64,000 bases of DNA from Okibacterium fritillariae (GCF_900167575.1 NZ_FUZP01000001.1:1-64000), one strand, 5' to 3'; numbered from the stretch's first letter, positions 1 to 9,291 are shown. Numbers and translations: made by a program. The notes: a model not told the origin generated them from the sequence alone.

Positions 1-116
1 AACACCCAAAAAATGGATGCCGAGGTTATTTGGCATTTGACATTGTGCACGCTGTTGAGTTCTCAAAGATCAGACGCACCCAACAAACCCACCCGAAGGC
101 TGTTCATCAGGGCAAC
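1..116 (-). other. Leader of an rRNA operon (16S just left of window)
   Basis: Read on the minus strand, this stretch starts just downstream of a good -10 box. It carries TTTGAGAACTCAACAGCGTG (complement of about 48-67), the leader motif placed in front of 16S rRNA in many actinobacteria and linked to antitermination and RNase III processing. It runs into an AT-rich tract at the window edge. No rRNA sequence is inside the window. The identification rests on my memory of actinobacterial leaders together with the upstream promoters. Confidence 0.7.
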
Positions 117-122
117 TTCTCT

Positions 123-150
123 AACCTACCACATCTTGAAGTCTTGTCAA
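123..150 (-). promoter_or_regulatory. rRNA promoter P1 (proximal)
   Basis: On the minus strand, -35 TTGACA (complement of 145-150), a 16-bp spacer, and -10 TAGGTT (complement of 123-128). This near-consensus housekeeping-sigma promoter points left toward the rRNA leader. The start region reads AGAGAAGTTGCC, nearly the same as after P2. Confidence 0.75.
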
Positions 151-318
151 ATCGAACCGGTTTGTCATTTTCAGGCAGACTGATTCACATCGAAGATTTC
201 GTTGTGTGGGTTTTCCACGCTGACACGATGATCCGTAATCGGATTTTGTGCTTCTCAGCGGGGGTTTTGGTTGACTTCGGTTCTGGGCCTTTCGGCTTCC
301 GTCCCCGGCAACTTGTCT

Positions 319-347
319 ACTGTACGACAGATTCAGAGACCGTAAAA
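319..347 (-). promoter_or_regulatory. rRNA promoter P2 (distal, candidate)
   Basis: On the minus strand, -10 TACAGT (complement of 319-324) with a 17-bp spacer to a weak -35 TTTTAC (complement of 342-347). It is followed by AGACAAGTTGCC, which matches the initiation region of P1 at almost every base. That shared start region is why I call it a second rRNA promoter. The rest of 151-524 shows no convincing gene: the reading frames there have no coding bias or recognisable domain. Confidence 0.5.
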
Positions 348-524
348 GCCATTTCTCACACACGAGCCGTTTCCACGGCCGCGATGAGGCAGGGATTGCT
401 CTGTTTACCGGGGGAAAGTGATTCTGGAAAAACTTCTGAAGAATTTTCGGGATGGCCCGTCTGGCCCGGATATCCGCGGAATGGCGGGGTACGACGCGGG
501 CGACACCGCCACTCAGGGGAACAC

Positions 525-555
525 GAAAGGCCGCACTCGGTGAGTACGGCCTTTC
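525..555 (-). terminator. Terminator of the glycine betaine ABC operon
   Basis: Inverted repeat GAAAGGCCG / CGGCCTTTC with a 13-base loop, starting about 37 bases past the stop codon of the substrate-binding protein gene. It would end the leftward three-gene operon and shield it from the rRNA promoters. Confidence 0.7.
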
Positions 556-592
556 TGGCGGGTGGTGAACCCAGGGGTCTTACACCGGGCGA

Positions 593-1483
593 CTACTTCG
601 TGAGGGAGTCCACGTAGGCGCGGTTGTCTTCGATCCACTTCGCCACGATGGGCTCGTAGTCGTCGCTGGAGTTCTCGTTGAACATGGCGTTCTCCAGCGA
701 GTAGAGCTGGTCGCTGTCCATGGTGAAGTTCTTGATCCATCCCTCGAGGGTGGGGAACTTGTCGCCGAACTGCTTGCTGGATACCGAGTGGATGCTCTCG
801 GCATCCCCCAGCGTGCCCTGCGGGTCCGCGAGGTCCTTCAGGGGGAAGGCGTCATAGGCCCAGTGCGGCGTCCAGAGCGTGACGACGACGTTCTCGCCGG
901 CATCCGTGCGGGACTTCAGCTCGGAGAGCATGGCGGCCGTCGACGAGGTGAGGTACTCCATGTCCTCCAGACCGTAGCCGGGGATGACCTTCTCCTGCGT
1001 GGCCTCGGTGAGACCGGCACCCGGCTCGATGCCGATGAGACGGTTGTCGAAGAGGTCGGCGTTGTCGGCCAGCTCCTCGAGCGAGTCGATCGGGGCGTCC
1101 TCGTTCACGGCGATGGTGAGCTTGGCGTCGTCATTCCAGGCACCGAGGTCGGTGACATCCTTGCCGTAGCGGTCCATGTAGGTTTTGTGGGTCTGGGGGA
1201 GCCACGTGTCGAGGACCAGGTCGTAGTCGCCCGAAGAGAGTCCCTCATAGACGGGGGCGACGTCGGCATCCTCGAGTTCGACGTCGTAGCCCTTCTCCTC
1301 GAGGACGGCCTTCCAGAGGTAGCTGGCGGCCACCCCTTCGTCCCAGCCCTGGAAGACGGCGATCGTGACATCCTTCTGGTCGCCGTTGTCGAGGGTTTCG
1401 GCGGTGCCGGACGAACAGCCGACGAGGCCGACCATTCCGGCGAGCGCGACAGTGGCGAGGGTTGCTGTGGTGCGGTTATTCAT
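593..1483 (-). CDS. Glycine betaine/proline-type ABC transporter substrate-binding lipoprotein
   Basis: Likely binds glycine betaine or a related compatible solute outside the membrane and delivers it to the permease encoded upstream. The 296-aa product has a lipoprotein signal, with hydrophobic residues about 8-20 and a lipobox ending LVGC (Cys23). The rest reads as an OpuAC/ProX-type type II binding protein with a large central Asp/Glu-rich part. It is the last gene of a three-gene leftward operon (ATPase, permease, binding protein), about 120 bp after the permease. The exact ligand cannot be read from sequence: betaine, proline betaine, choline or carnitine are all possible. Confidence 0.88.
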   Translation of the reverse strand: MNNRTTATLATVALAGMVGLVGCSSGTAETLDNGDQKDVTIAVFQGWDEGVAASYLWKAVLEEKGYDVELEDADVAPVYEGLSSGDYDLVLDTWLPQTHKTYMDRYGKDVTDLGAWNDDAKLTIAVNEDAPIDSLEELADNADLFDNRLIGIEPGAGLTEATQEKVIPGYGLEDMEYLTSSTAAMLSELKSRTDAGENVVVTLWTPHWAYDAFPLKDLADPQGTLGDAESIHSVSSKQFGDKFPTLEGWIKNFTMDSDQLYSLENAMFNENSSDDYEPIVAKWIEDNRAYVDSLTK

Positions 1484-1604
1484 TGTTTCCTTTCGTCCCG
1501 TCAGAGAAGACGGGGGTGGGGGTATGGGGGCGCGGCGGGGTCAGCTCGAGGTGCGAAGCATCACCGGGACGCGCGTGCAGAGGCCGAGGCCCTCGCGCCG
1601 GACA

Positions 1605-2579
1605 TCACCGGGACGCGGGTGTCGGTGCGGGGGTAGCGTCCGCAGATGTGGTTGCGGTGCGGGCGCTCGAGCCCGGGGCCGGGGGGAGAGGGGCGCTCGA
1701 GGCGGCGGGGGATGCGGCATCCGCTGCGCGTTCGGTGCGAGAGGGGCGGCGAGCGCGACGTGTGCCGAAGGATGCCGTGAGGCGGTCGAGGAAGATGGCG
1801 AGGATCACGACCGCGAGACCCGCCTCGAAGCCGAGACCCACGTCGACGCGGCCCAGGCTCGCGACCACCTGGGCACCCAGACCACCGGCGCCGACGAGAC
1901 CCGCGATGACGACCATCGAAAGCGACAGCATGATGACCTGGTTGATGCCCGCCGAGATGCTGGGCATGGCGAGGGGCAGCTGGATCTGGCGCAGGATGCG
2001 GCCGGGGGAGGCACCGAACGCCTGGCCGGCCTCGACGACCTCCTTGTCGACACCGCGGATGCCGAGCTCGGTGAGGCGCACGCCGGGGGCCATCGCGAAG
2101 ATGATGGTCGCGACGATTCCGGGCACCACGCCGACGCGGAACAGGATGAGCGCCGGGATCAGGTAGACGAAGGCCGGCATGGTCTGCATGAAGTCGAGGA
2201 TCGGTTTGATGATCTTGGACGCCGTATCCGAACGCGCCGCCAGGATGCCGACGGGAACGCTGATCGCGATGGCGATGGCGCTGGCCACGAGGACGAGCGC
2301 CAAGGTATCCATGGCGTTCTCCCATTGGTCGACTCCGACGATCAGGAGGAAACCGACGGCCGAGCCGAGCGCGAACTTCCAGCCGCGCACGAAGAAGGCC
2401 AGCGCGACGGCGACGATGATGACGGCCCAGAACGGGGGAGAGGCGAGCACCAGGTCCACCGCGTCGTAGAGGGCGGCGAAGATGGCTCGCAGGACCGCGA
2501 AGAAGCCGCTGAAGACATCCGTGATGAAATCGACGACGCTTTCGGCCCACTCGCCGAGGGGAATGCGGAACTCGTTCAT
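1605..2579 (-). CDS. Glycine betaine/proline-type ABC transporter permease
   Basis: 324-aa membrane permease of the ProW/OpuAB class. Five or more hydrophobic segments are visible from about residue 47 to 270. The conserved EAGQAFGASPGRILRQIQLP segment is the EAA loop that docks on the ATPase. The C-terminal 45 residues are an Ala/Pro/Thr-rich tail with no clear fold. Its start codon overlaps the stop of the ATPase gene by four bases (ATGA), so the two are translationally coupled. A short direct repeat (CATCACCGGGACGCG) straddles its 3' end and the downstream gap. Confidence 0.9.
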   Translation of the reverse strand: MNEFRIPLGEWAESVVDFITDVFSGFFAVLRAIFAALYDAVDLVLASPPFWAVIIVAVALAFFVRGWKFALGSAVGFLLIVGVDQWENAMDTLALVLVASAIAIAISVPVGILAARSDTASKIIKPILDFMQTMPAFVYLIPALILFRVGVVPGIVATIIFAMAPGVRLTELGIRGVDKEVVEAGQAFGASPGRILRQIQLPLAMPSISAGINQVIMLSLSMVVIAGLVGAGGLGAQVVASLGRVDVGLGFEAGLAVVILAIFLDRLTASFGTRRARRPSRTERAADAASPAASSAPLPPAPGSSARTATTSADATPAPTPASR

Positions 2580-3874
2580 ACGAGGGTCCCTTCTGTGCTG
2601 CTGTTCGGGGCCGTGACGCGCAAGGTCTCGGTGATGGTCTCGACCGAGACGCTGGGTGCCGGTTCGATGGTGTCGAGCTCGGAGGTTGTCGTCGGCACGT
2701 TTCCGAGCGCGGCGAGCAGGGTGACGCGGGGGATGGCGCCGAGCAGACGGTTCTCGGCGTCGAGCACCGCGACGGGCAGCGGGCTCTCGACGGCGCTCTC
2801 GAAGAGGTCCGTCAAGTGGACGTCACCCGTGACCGTGGCGGCGTCGTTGCGGATGACCGTGCTGAGGTCGGTTTCGTTGGCCTTGACCAGACGCAGCACG
2901 TCCTTGTCGCGCACCACACCGAGGAGGCGACGACCCGGGCCGACGACGAACGCGGCCGACGTCTGCAGGTCGCGCATGGCACGGAGGGCGGCGCGCGGGC
3001 CGGCGGCGACCGAGACAACCGAACGGGCGGGCTCCATGACACCCGCGGCGGTGAGCACACGGGCGCGGTCGACATCCTGCACGAACTGGGCCACATAGTC
3101 GTTGGCCGGGTCGGTGAGGATGTCGTTGGGGGTGCCGACCTGCACGATGCGGCCGTCGCGCATGACCGCGATGCGATCGCCGAGGAACATGGCCTCGTTG
3201 AGGTCGTGCGTGATGAAGATGATGGTCTTGCCGAGCTCGGCCTGCAGTTCGACGAGCTGCTCCTGCATCTCGCGCCGGATGAGCGGGTCGAGAGCCGAGA
3301 ACGCCTCGTCCATCAGCAGGACGTCGGTGTCGGCGGCGAGCGCGCGGGCCAGACCGACACGCTGCTGCATGCCGCCCGAGAGCTGGGCGGGAAGCTTGTC
3401 GGCCCATCCGTCGAGCCCCACACGCTGGATGATGCGCTCGGCCCGTTCGCGGCGCTCGGCGAGGGGCATGCCCTGGATCTCGAGCCCGTAGGCCACGTTG
3501 TCGCGCACACTGCGGTGGGGGAGGAGCGCGAAGTGCTGGAAGACCATCGAGACGTTCTTCTTGCGCACCTCGCGCAGCTGGGCGTCGGAGATGCCCGAGA
3601 TGGGCGAACCCATGACCTCGACCGTTCCCGACGTCGGCTCGAGCAGGCCGTTGAGCATGCGGATGAGCGTGGACTTTCCCGAACCGCTCAACCCCATGAC
3701 GACGAAGATCTCGCCCTGCTTCACCTCGAACGAGGCGTCGATCACCGCGGCTGTGCCGAGGCCGGTGAGCTCGTCGCGCGCACTTCCCGCCGCGAGACGT
3801 TTCACCACCTCCCGCGGTTTTCTTCCGAATACCTTGTATAGATTCCGTGCGCTGACGGCAACCATTTCTGACAC
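2576..3874 (-). CDS. Glycine betaine/proline-type ABC transporter ATP-binding protein with CBS domains
   Basis: 432-aa ATPase that powers the importer. Visible motifs are Walker A GLSGSGKST, signature LSGGMQQR, and Walker B DVLLMDEAFSALD. The C-terminal 130 residues look like a pair of CBS domains (V-x-D-x-x-R-L-LG pattern), which in OpuA/ProV sense ionic strength or nucleotide. GTG start at 3874 is preceded by GGAGAACAC, giving a good ribosome-binding distance; an internal ATG four codons later is the alternative. First gene of the operon. CBS gating suggests osmotic control of transport; this is inference from the family. Confidence 0.9.
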   Translation of the reverse strand: MSEMVAVSARNLYKVFGRKPREVVKRLAAGSARDELTGLGTAAVIDASFEVKQGEIFVVMGLSGSGKSTLIRMLNGLLEPTSGTVEVMGSPISGISDAQLREVRKKNVSMVFQHFALLPHRSVRDNVAYGLEIQGMPLAERRERAERIIQRVGLDGWADKLPAQLSGGMQQRVGLARALAADTDVLLMDEAFSALDPLIRREMQEQLVELQAELGKTIIFITHDLNEAMFLGDRIAVMRDGRIVQVGTPNDILTDPANDYVAQFVQDVDRARVLTAAGVMEPARSVVSVAAGPRAALRAMRDLQTSAAFVVGPGRRLLGVVRDKDVLRLVKANETDLSTVIRNDAATVTGDVHLTDLFESAVESPLPVAVLDAENRLLGAIPRVTLLAALGNVPTTTSELDTIEPAPSVSVETITETLRVTAPNSSTEGTLV

Positions 3875-4388
3875 GTGTTCTCCAGCGCATTGCCGACGCC
3901 GGGCGCGGGCAACGCATTTCGTTTCTCACGGCCGGGTCACGGGGCGCGCGTCGGAACCCGCCACATCAAGCGGCGCACGAGTCGTTGCGGAACGGACTCG
4001 GCGCGGCGATACGGGTTCGCGGTCTGGCTGCTTCGGAGCCGGCCAGAACGCCCTGGACCATACGACCGCGGCGCGCGGACCCGGAGGCCCTGCACCCCGA
4101 TCGCGGACTGGGTGTGTGGTCGTCATGACCGTCGTCCAGCCTAACGACGGGCGGCCGAGTCGCCTATTCGGGGGACATCGAGAACGGCCGGATGTCGCGG
4201 CGAGACGGGCTTCGCGGCGCCCTAATGTGGCCCTGACCAGGCAATCGGCATTGTTGTCCTACCGTGACCTTCGACGGCATCGAGCGACGCCATCCCAGGC
4301 GTCCCGGCGGGCGATCTGAGCGACGTTCGGAGCCCGGCCCGGCGAGATGACCCCCGTCGCGCGATCGCGCCGCGCGGGGGACCGTCCG
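3875..4388. other. 514-bp intergenic region, no gene seen
   Basis: Lies upstream of the ABC operon and downstream of the 2-oxoacid dehydrogenase operon. Both are leftward, so it should hold the ABC promoter. A TAGGCT -10-like hexamer occurs on the minus strand (complement of 4137-4142) without a convincing -35. Reading frames are Arg/Pro-rich with no domain or codon bias. I found no riboswitch-like fold by eye. Confidence 0.5.
4349..4378 (-). terminator. Candidate terminator after the E2 gene
   Basis: GC-rich inverted repeat with outer arms CCCCCG/CGGGGG and an internal CGCG-rich stem, ten bases past the E2 stop codon on the minus strand. No clear T-run follows, so it may be a processing or partial stop signal. 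Confidence 0.45.
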
Positions 4389-5909
4389 TCAGTCGAGGAG
4401 GAGCGCCGGTTCTTCGATGATGGCCGCGACGTCCGCCAGGAAGCGGCTCGCCACGTCGCCGTCGACGACGCGGTGGTCGAACGAGGCGCCCAGGGTCGTG
4501 ACGAAACGGGGGCGCACCTCGCCATCCACCACCCACGGCTTCTGCTTGATCGTGCCGAGCGCGACGATGGCCACCTCGCCCGGGTTGAGGATGGGCGTGC
4601 CTGTGTCCATGCCGAAGACGCCGATATTGGTGATCGTAATGGTGCCCTGCTGCATATCGGAGGGCGGCGTCTTGCCGTCGCGCGCCGTGAGGGTGAGTTG
4701 TTCGAGGGCGCGGGCCAGCTCGAGCAGCGTCATGGCCTGAGCGTCTTTCACGTTCGGCACGATGAGGCCGCGCGGGGTGGCTGCCGCGACACCGAGGTTG
4801 ACGAAGTGGCGCACGATGATCTCTTCGTCGGTCCAGGCCGCGTTGACCATCGGGTTGCGGCGCACGGCCCAGATCATGGCCTTGGCCATGATGAGCAACG
4901 GCGACACCTTGACGCCCGCGAAATCGGTGGAAGCCTTCAGCCGCTTCACGAATTCCATGGTGCGGGTGGCATCGACATCGACGAACAGGCTCACGTGCGG
5001 GGCCGTGTAGGCCGACTGCACCATGGCATTGGCGATGGCCTTGCGCACACCCTTGACGGGGATGCGCTCCTCGCGCTCGGGCGCCCACTCGGGCGTCTCA
5101 ATGTTGCGGAAGACCTTCGGCTGGCTGGCCGCGCGCACGACGTCGTCGCGCGTGATCTCGCCCGCGAGACCCGTGCCCTCGAGCGTGTCGAGCGCGACGC
5201 CGAGGTCTTTCGCGAGCTTGCGGATGGGCGGTTTGACGATGATGGGGACGGCGGCCGCGGCCGGCACCGACGCCAGGACGGAGGCCGGGGGCGCGGGGCG
5301 GAGGTTCTGGCGTGACGTGGCTGTGCGGCGGCTGGAGACCTGGCCGCCCGTGCCGTAGCCCACCAGGACGCTGCCCTGCTTGGGCTCCTCGGAGGCGATG
5401 GAGTCACGGGTGTCGGAGACGGACTGCTCAGCCGATGCGGAGGCCTCGGCCTGAGCTTCGGCCTGCGCCAGCGTGGCCGGGACGTCGGCCGTGCCCGCCA
5501 TGCGGAACTGGGCGCTCTCGGCCGGGCCGGCGGCTGCTGCAGCCGACGGGATGTCGCCGACACCGGCGGCGCCCGCGGAGGAGCTGTCGCGGCCCGAACC
5601 GGCGGAGGGGGCGGTGGCAGAGGAAGCGGGGCCGGATGCGGAAGGCGTGGCTGCGGCATCCGCTGACTCGCCCGACTGGATGGTGACGATGTGCGTGCCC
5701 ACGTCGACCGTCGTGCCCTCGTCGACCAGGATCTCGCCGACCGTGCCGACGAACGGCGACGGCAGCTCGACGAGCGATTTGGCCGTCTCGATCTCGACCA
5801 GCACCTGGTTGAGCGCCACGTGATCGCCGGGGGCGACCTTCCACGACACGATCTCGGCCTCGGTCAGGCCCTCGCCCACATCGGGAAGAGGAAAGCGCAT
5901 CTCGCTCAT
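4389..5909 (-). CDS. bkdC: Dihydrolipoamide acyltransferase (E2) of a branched-chain 2-oxoacid dehydrogenase complex
   Basis: Transfers acyl groups from E1 to CoA through a swinging lipoyl arm. The 506-aa product has an N-terminal lipoyl domain (residues 1-78, lipoyl Lys44 in [10 protein letters not shown]), and a long Ala/Ser/Gly-rich linker (about 80-220). It continues with a peripheral-subunit binding domain (about 226-260, [13 protein letters not shown]) and a catalytic domain ending with the active-site motif DHRVVDGD (His479, Asp483). One lipoyl domain and the adjacent E1alpha/E1beta genes fit a branched-chain 2-oxoacid (BCKDH) rather than a pyruvate complex, but substrate is inferred. 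No E3 gene lies nearby, so a shared lipoamide dehydrogenase must serve it. Last gene of the operon. Confidence 0.88.
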   Translation of the reverse strand: MSEMRFPLPDVGEGLTEAEIVSWKVAPGDHVALNQVLVEIETAKSLVELPSPFVGTVGEILVDEGTTVDVGTHIVTIQSGESADAAATPSASGPASSATAPSAGSGRDSSSAGAAGVGDIPSAAAAAGPAESAQFRMAGTADVPATLAQAEAQAEASASAEQSVSDTRDSIASEEPKQGSVLVGYGTGGQVSSRRTATSRQNLRPAPPASVLASVPAAAAVPIIVKPPIRKLAKDLGVALDTLEGTGLAGEITRDDVVRAASQPKVFRNIETPEWAPEREERIPVKGVRKAIANAMVQSAYTAPHVSLFVDVDATRTMEFVKRLKASTDFAGVKVSPLLIMAKAMIWAVRRNPMVNAAWTDEEIIVRHFVNLGVAAATPRGLIVPNVKDAQAMTLLELARALEQLTLTARDGKTPPSDMQQGTITITNIGVFGMDTGTPILNPGEVAIVALGTIKQKPWVVDGEVRPRFVTTLGASFDHRVVDGDVASRFLADVAAIIEEPALLLD

Positions 5910-6003
5910 GAGTTAGTCCATTCGGTGCGTGCGGTGCCGCTCGGGGCGGTGCGGGTGAAGCGGGGTTCGCCGGCGCAAGGCCGGCCGGGTGTTGGCGTGC
6001 CGG

Positions 6004-7041
6004 CTAGTAGGCCAGCGACCGGTCGACGGCCTCGAGGATGCGGTCGGCGTCGGGCAGGAACAGACCCTCGAGTTTGGCGGGCGGGAACGGCGTATCGAAG
6101 CCGGACACCCGCAGGACGGGCGCCTCAAGCGAATAGAACGCGCGCTCGGTGATGGTGGCCGCGATCTCCGACCCGATCGACGCGAAGCCGGAGGCCTCCT
6201 GCGCGACGACGGCGCGACCGGTCTTGCGCACGCTCTCGACGACGGGACCGTAGTCGACCGGGGAGAGAGAACGCAGATCGACGACCTCGACCGAGGTGCC
6301 CTCGGCGGCGGCCAGCTCGGCGGCCTGCAACAGCACCGTGACCATGGCGCCGTGGCCCACGAGCGTGACATCGGTGCCGGTGCGGACCACACGCGATGCG
6401 TGCAGCGGAACGGCCGACGACGAGAAGTCGACCTCGCCCTTCGGCCAGTAACGGCTCTTGGGCTCGAAGAACATGACGGGGTCGTTGGAGGCGATGGCCT
6501 CCTGAATCATCCAATAGGCATCGTTGGGCGTCGACGGGCTGACCGCGCGGAGGCCCGGCGTGTGCGCGAAGTAGGCCTCGGGGCTCTCCTGGTGGTGCTC
6601 GACCGCGCCGATGTGCCCGCCGTAAGGAACGCGGATGACGAGGGGCATGCTGAGCTGGCCCTCGTGCCGGTTGGTGAGCTTCGCCAGCTGCGACGTGATC
6701 TGGTCGAAACCGGGGTAGATGAAGCCGTCGAACTGGATCTCGCACACCGGTCGGAAACCGTGCATGGCGAGGCCGATGGCCGTGCCGATGATGCCCGACT
6801 CGGCGAGGGGTGTGTCGAGCACGCGGTCGGTGCCGAACTCGGGCTGCAGGCCCTCGGTCACGCGGAAGACGCCGCCGAGACGGCCGATGTCCTCACCCAT
6901 CATGAGCACGCGCGGGTCGTCGAGCATGGCCTGGCGCAGACCCGCGTTGAGGGCCTTCACCATGGGCAGGTTCTCGACGCCGCGCGGGGCCTCGGCTCCG
7001 TCGCCGCCGGTGGCCTGCGTGTTCGTCATCGTGTCGCTCAT
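6004..7041 (-). CDS. bkdB: 2-oxoacid dehydrogenase E1 component, beta subunit
   Basis: Partner of the E1alpha subunit in thiamine-diphosphate-dependent decarboxylation. From the ATG at 7041 the product is 345 aa, typical for E1beta. Visible family features are MGEDIGRLGGVFRVTEGL near residues 43-60, PLAESGIIGTAIGLAMHG, the potassium/cofactor-loop region around PYGGHIGAVEHHQESPEA, and a C-terminal transketolase domain. I chose the ATG at 7041 because it overlaps the E1alpha stop (ATGA) and is preceded by GGGGAG. The open frame extends upstream to 7296, but that part is the shadow of E1alpha. Co-translated with its neighbours. Confidence 0.9.
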   Translation of the reverse strand: MSDTMTNTQATGGDGAEAPRGVENLPMVKALNAGLRQAMLDDPRVLMMGEDIGRLGGVFRVTEGLQPEFGTDRVLDTPLAESGIIGTAIGLAMHGFRPVCEIQFDGFIYPGFDQITSQLAKLTNRHEGQLSMPLVIRVPYGGHIGAVEHHQESPEAYFAHTPGLRAVSPSTPNDAYWMIQEAIASNDPVMFFEPKSRYWPKGEVDFSSSAVPLHASRVVRTGTDVTLVGHGAMVTVLLQAAELAAAEGTSVEVVDLRSLSPVDYGPVVESVRKTGRAVVAQEASGFASIGSEIAATITERAFYSLEAPVLRVSGFDTPFPPAKLEGLFLPDADRILEAVDRSLAY

Positions 7042-8180
7042 GCGGACTCCCCGCCGTTCATCGAGTTCTCGTACTGGGCGAGCCACGCCTTCTGCTCTTC
7101 GAGGAGCGGGTGAGGCTCGGAGTAGACGTGATCGAACATGAGGCTCATGTCGGGCGTCTCGAGGGCCAGGGTGCGGCAACGGATGTCGGACGCGAAGTCT
7201 TTGGCCTCGGCATCCACATCGTCGAAGAAGGACTGCGGGGCATTCTGCGAGCGCAGGTAGGCCTCGAAGCGCGCGATGGGATCTTTGGCCACCCACGAGT
7301 CGAGCTCTTCCTGCGTGCGGTACTTGGTGGGGTCGTCACTCGTGGTGTGCGCGCCGATGCGATAGGTGAGCGCCTCGATGAGCTGCGGGCCCTGACCGGA
7401 GCGCGCATCGTCGAGGTGCTTGGCCGTGACCGCGAAGCTCGCCAGGACGTCGTTGCCGTCGACCTGCACGTTGGGCACACCGAAGCCGTCGCCGCGTCGG
7501 TGCAACGGTGTGCGCGACTGCGTGGTGACGGGCACCGAGATGGCCCAGTGGTTGTTCTGCAGGAAGAAGACCTGCGGGGTCTGGTAGCTCGACGCGAAGA
7601 CGAGGGCCTCGCTGACATCCCCCTGGCTCGTGGCGCCGTCGCCGAAGTAGACCATGGTGGCCTCGTCGGTCTCGTGGTTGCCCGTGTTGGTGCGGCCGTC
7701 GAGCTTCTGGCCGAGCGCATAGCCCGTGGCGTGCAGCGTCTGCGAGCCGATGACGAGCGTGTAGAGGTGGAAGTTGCCGTTGGTCGGATCCTTCGGGTCC
7801 CAGCCACCGTGCGTGACACCGCGCAGCAGGCGCAGCACGTTGAGCAGGTCGATGCCGCGCACGAATCCCACGGCGTGCTCGCGGTAAGAGGGGAAGAGGT
7901 GATCTTGCGGCCGGGCGGCGTGGGCCGAACCCACCTGGGCGGCCTCCTGCCCGAAGCTCGGCACCCAGAGGGCCAGCTGGCCCTGGCGCTGCAGGTTGGC
8001 CGACTCGACGTCGAACGCCCGCACGACCGACATGTCGCGATAGAACCGGCGGTGGTCGGCCTCGGTCAGACGCTCGAGGTAGGGGGCGTACTGCTCGCTC
8101 TGCTCGGAGACGCTGAACACGCCGTCCGTCGACAAGAACTGCACGGCAGGCGAAGCCTGATCATGAAGAGGAACTGTCAC
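7038..8180 (-). CDS. bkdA: 2-oxoacid dehydrogenase E1 component, alpha subunit
   Basis: Binds thiamine diphosphate and decarboxylates the 2-oxoacid with E1beta. The 380-aa product shows the ThDP motif starting FGDGATSQGDVSEAL at residue 179 and ending QNN at 208-210. It also has the phosphorylation-loop-like region YRIGAHTTSDDPTKYR seen in BCKDH E1alpha. Start ATG at 8180 lies four bases after the stop of the aminotransferase gene. Four genes (aminotransferase, E1alpha, E1beta, E2) form a tight operon, suggesting coupled amino-acid transamination and oxidative decarboxylation of the keto acid to acyl-CoA. Confidence 0.92.
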   Translation of the reverse strand: MTVPLHDQASPAVQFLSTDGVFSVSEQSEQYAPYLERLTEADHRRFYRDMSVVRAFDVESANLQRQGQLALWVPSFGQEAAQVGSAHAARPQDHLFPSYREHAVGFVRGIDLLNVLRLLRGVTHGGWDPKDPTNGNFHLYTLVIGSQTLHATGYALGQKLDGRTNTGNHETDEATMVYFGDGATSQGDVSEALVFASSYQTPQVFFLQNNHWAISVPVTTQSRTPLHRRGDGFGVPNVQVDGNDVLASFAVTAKHLDDARSGQGPQLIEALTYRIGAHTTSDDPTKYRTQEELDSWVAKDPIARFEAYLRSQNAPQSFFDDVDAEAKDFASDIRCRTLALETPDMSLMFDHVYSEPHPLLEEQKAWLAQYENSMNGGESA

Positions 8181-8184
8181 CGTT

Positions 8185-9291
8185 CTAACCTAACGTCGAG
8201 AGGGGATGTGCGGCGGGAAGCAGCCGGGCGATCTCGTCGGCCGCGCGGAACAGGCTCGCGATCGACTCCTCCTCGCCGATGCTGATGCGCACGCCGGAAC
8301 CGGGGAAGGCCCGCGCCACGATGCCGTGGGAGTAGAGGACGTCTTGCACACGATCGGTCTCGTCGCCGGCGCCCAGCCAGATGAAGTTGCCCTGCGCCTC
8401 GGGAACGCGCAGACCGCGGTCGAGGAAGCCGTCGCGGATGACATTGCGGCGAGCGCGGATGTGCGACACACGCTCGGCCAGCTCGGAATCGCGCTCGAGC
8501 GATGCCAGGGCGGCGACCTGCGACGGCTCGGTGACCGACAGCGGGATGGCGCTCGCGCGGGCGGCGTTGAGGATGTCGACGGGCCCGATCGCCCAGCCGA
8601 TGCGCAGCCCGGCCAGACCGTAGGCCTTGGAGAAGGTGTGCAGCACCACGAGGTTGGGGTAGCGACCCGTGAGCGCGAGACCGTCGACGGCGTCTTCGCG
8701 GTCGATGAACTCGTAGTAGGCCTCGTCGAGGAGGACGAGCAGGTCGTCGGGGATGGATTCCATGAAGTCGGCGAACTCGGCGGCGCCGACCACGGTGCCC
8801 GTGGGGTTGTTGGGGGAGCAGACGATGACGACGCGCGTGCGCTCGGTCACGGCCTCGGCGAGCGCGGGGAGGTCGAGCGAATCATCCGCTTTCAGGGGCA
8901 CCTGCACGCTCGTCGCGCCCGCGACCGTGACGAGACCGGGGTAGGCCTCGAACGAACGCCAGGGGTAGACGACCTCGTCGCCCGCTCCGGCGGCCGCGCT
9001 GATGAGCTGGCTGATGATCGACACCGAACCGGCGCCGATGTGCACCTCGTCGACCGAGACGCCGTTGCGCGCGGCCAGCACCTCGCGCACGGCGAGCGCC
9101 GTGGCATCCGGATAACGGTTGAAGGATGTCGCACGCACGACGTCCTCGATAACACCGTCTAGGGGAGGGTAAGGGTTCTCGTTGCTCGACAACTTATAGG
9201 CGTCGACGGGGGCCGGTTTGCCCTGCTTATAAGGGGGCAATGCGACGATTTCCGGGCGCAACTTGACGGGTCGGCGTTCGGCGGAGGTCAT
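8185..9291 (-). CDS. Histidinol-phosphate/aromatic amino acid aminotransferase
   Basis: 368-aa fold-type I PLP aminotransferase of the HisC/Pat group. Features seen: SSNENPYPPL near residue 35, CSPNNPTGT at 158-166, DEAYYEF at 189-195, the PLP lysine in TFSKAYGLAGLRIGW (Lys222), and a C-terminal RISIG arginine motif. The Pat-type subgroup acts on aromatic amino acids in actinobacteria. Being first gene of the 2-oxoacid dehydrogenase operon makes a catabolic or acyl-CoA-forming role plausible, rather than histidine biosynthesis. Divergent from the gene at 9390, with a shared 98-bp promoter region. Confidence 0.85.
   Translation of the reverse strand: MTSAERRPVKLRPEIVALPPYKQGKPAPVDAYKLSSNENPYPPLDGVIEDVVRATSFNRYPDATALAVREVLAARNGVSVDEVHIGAGSVSIISQLISAAAGAGDEVVYPWRSFEAYPGLVTVAGATSVQVPLKADDSLDLPALAEAVTERTRVVIVCSPNNPTGTVVGAAEFADFMESIPDDLLVLLDEAYYEFIDREDAVDGLALTGRYPNLVVLHTFSKAYGLAGLRIGWAIGPVDILNAARASAIPLSVTEPSQVAALASLERDSELAERVSHIRARRNVIRDGFLDRGLRVPEAQGNFIWLGAGDETDRVQDVLYSHGIVARAFPGSGVRISIGEEESIASLFRAADEIARLLPAAHPLSTLG

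Noticed and set aside
30-617. Long open frames at the left end
   Set aside because: No codon bias or domain; they cover rRNA promoters, the leader and a terminator.
3926-4126. Small gene upstream of the ABC operon
   Set aside because: 66-aa Arg/Pro-rich product with no ribosome-binding site or recognisable feature.
7042-7296. N-terminal extension of the E1beta frame
   Set aside because: It lies inside E1alpha in another frame, is Arg/Pro-rich, and the ATG at 7041 has a good ribosome-binding site and overlaps the previous stop.
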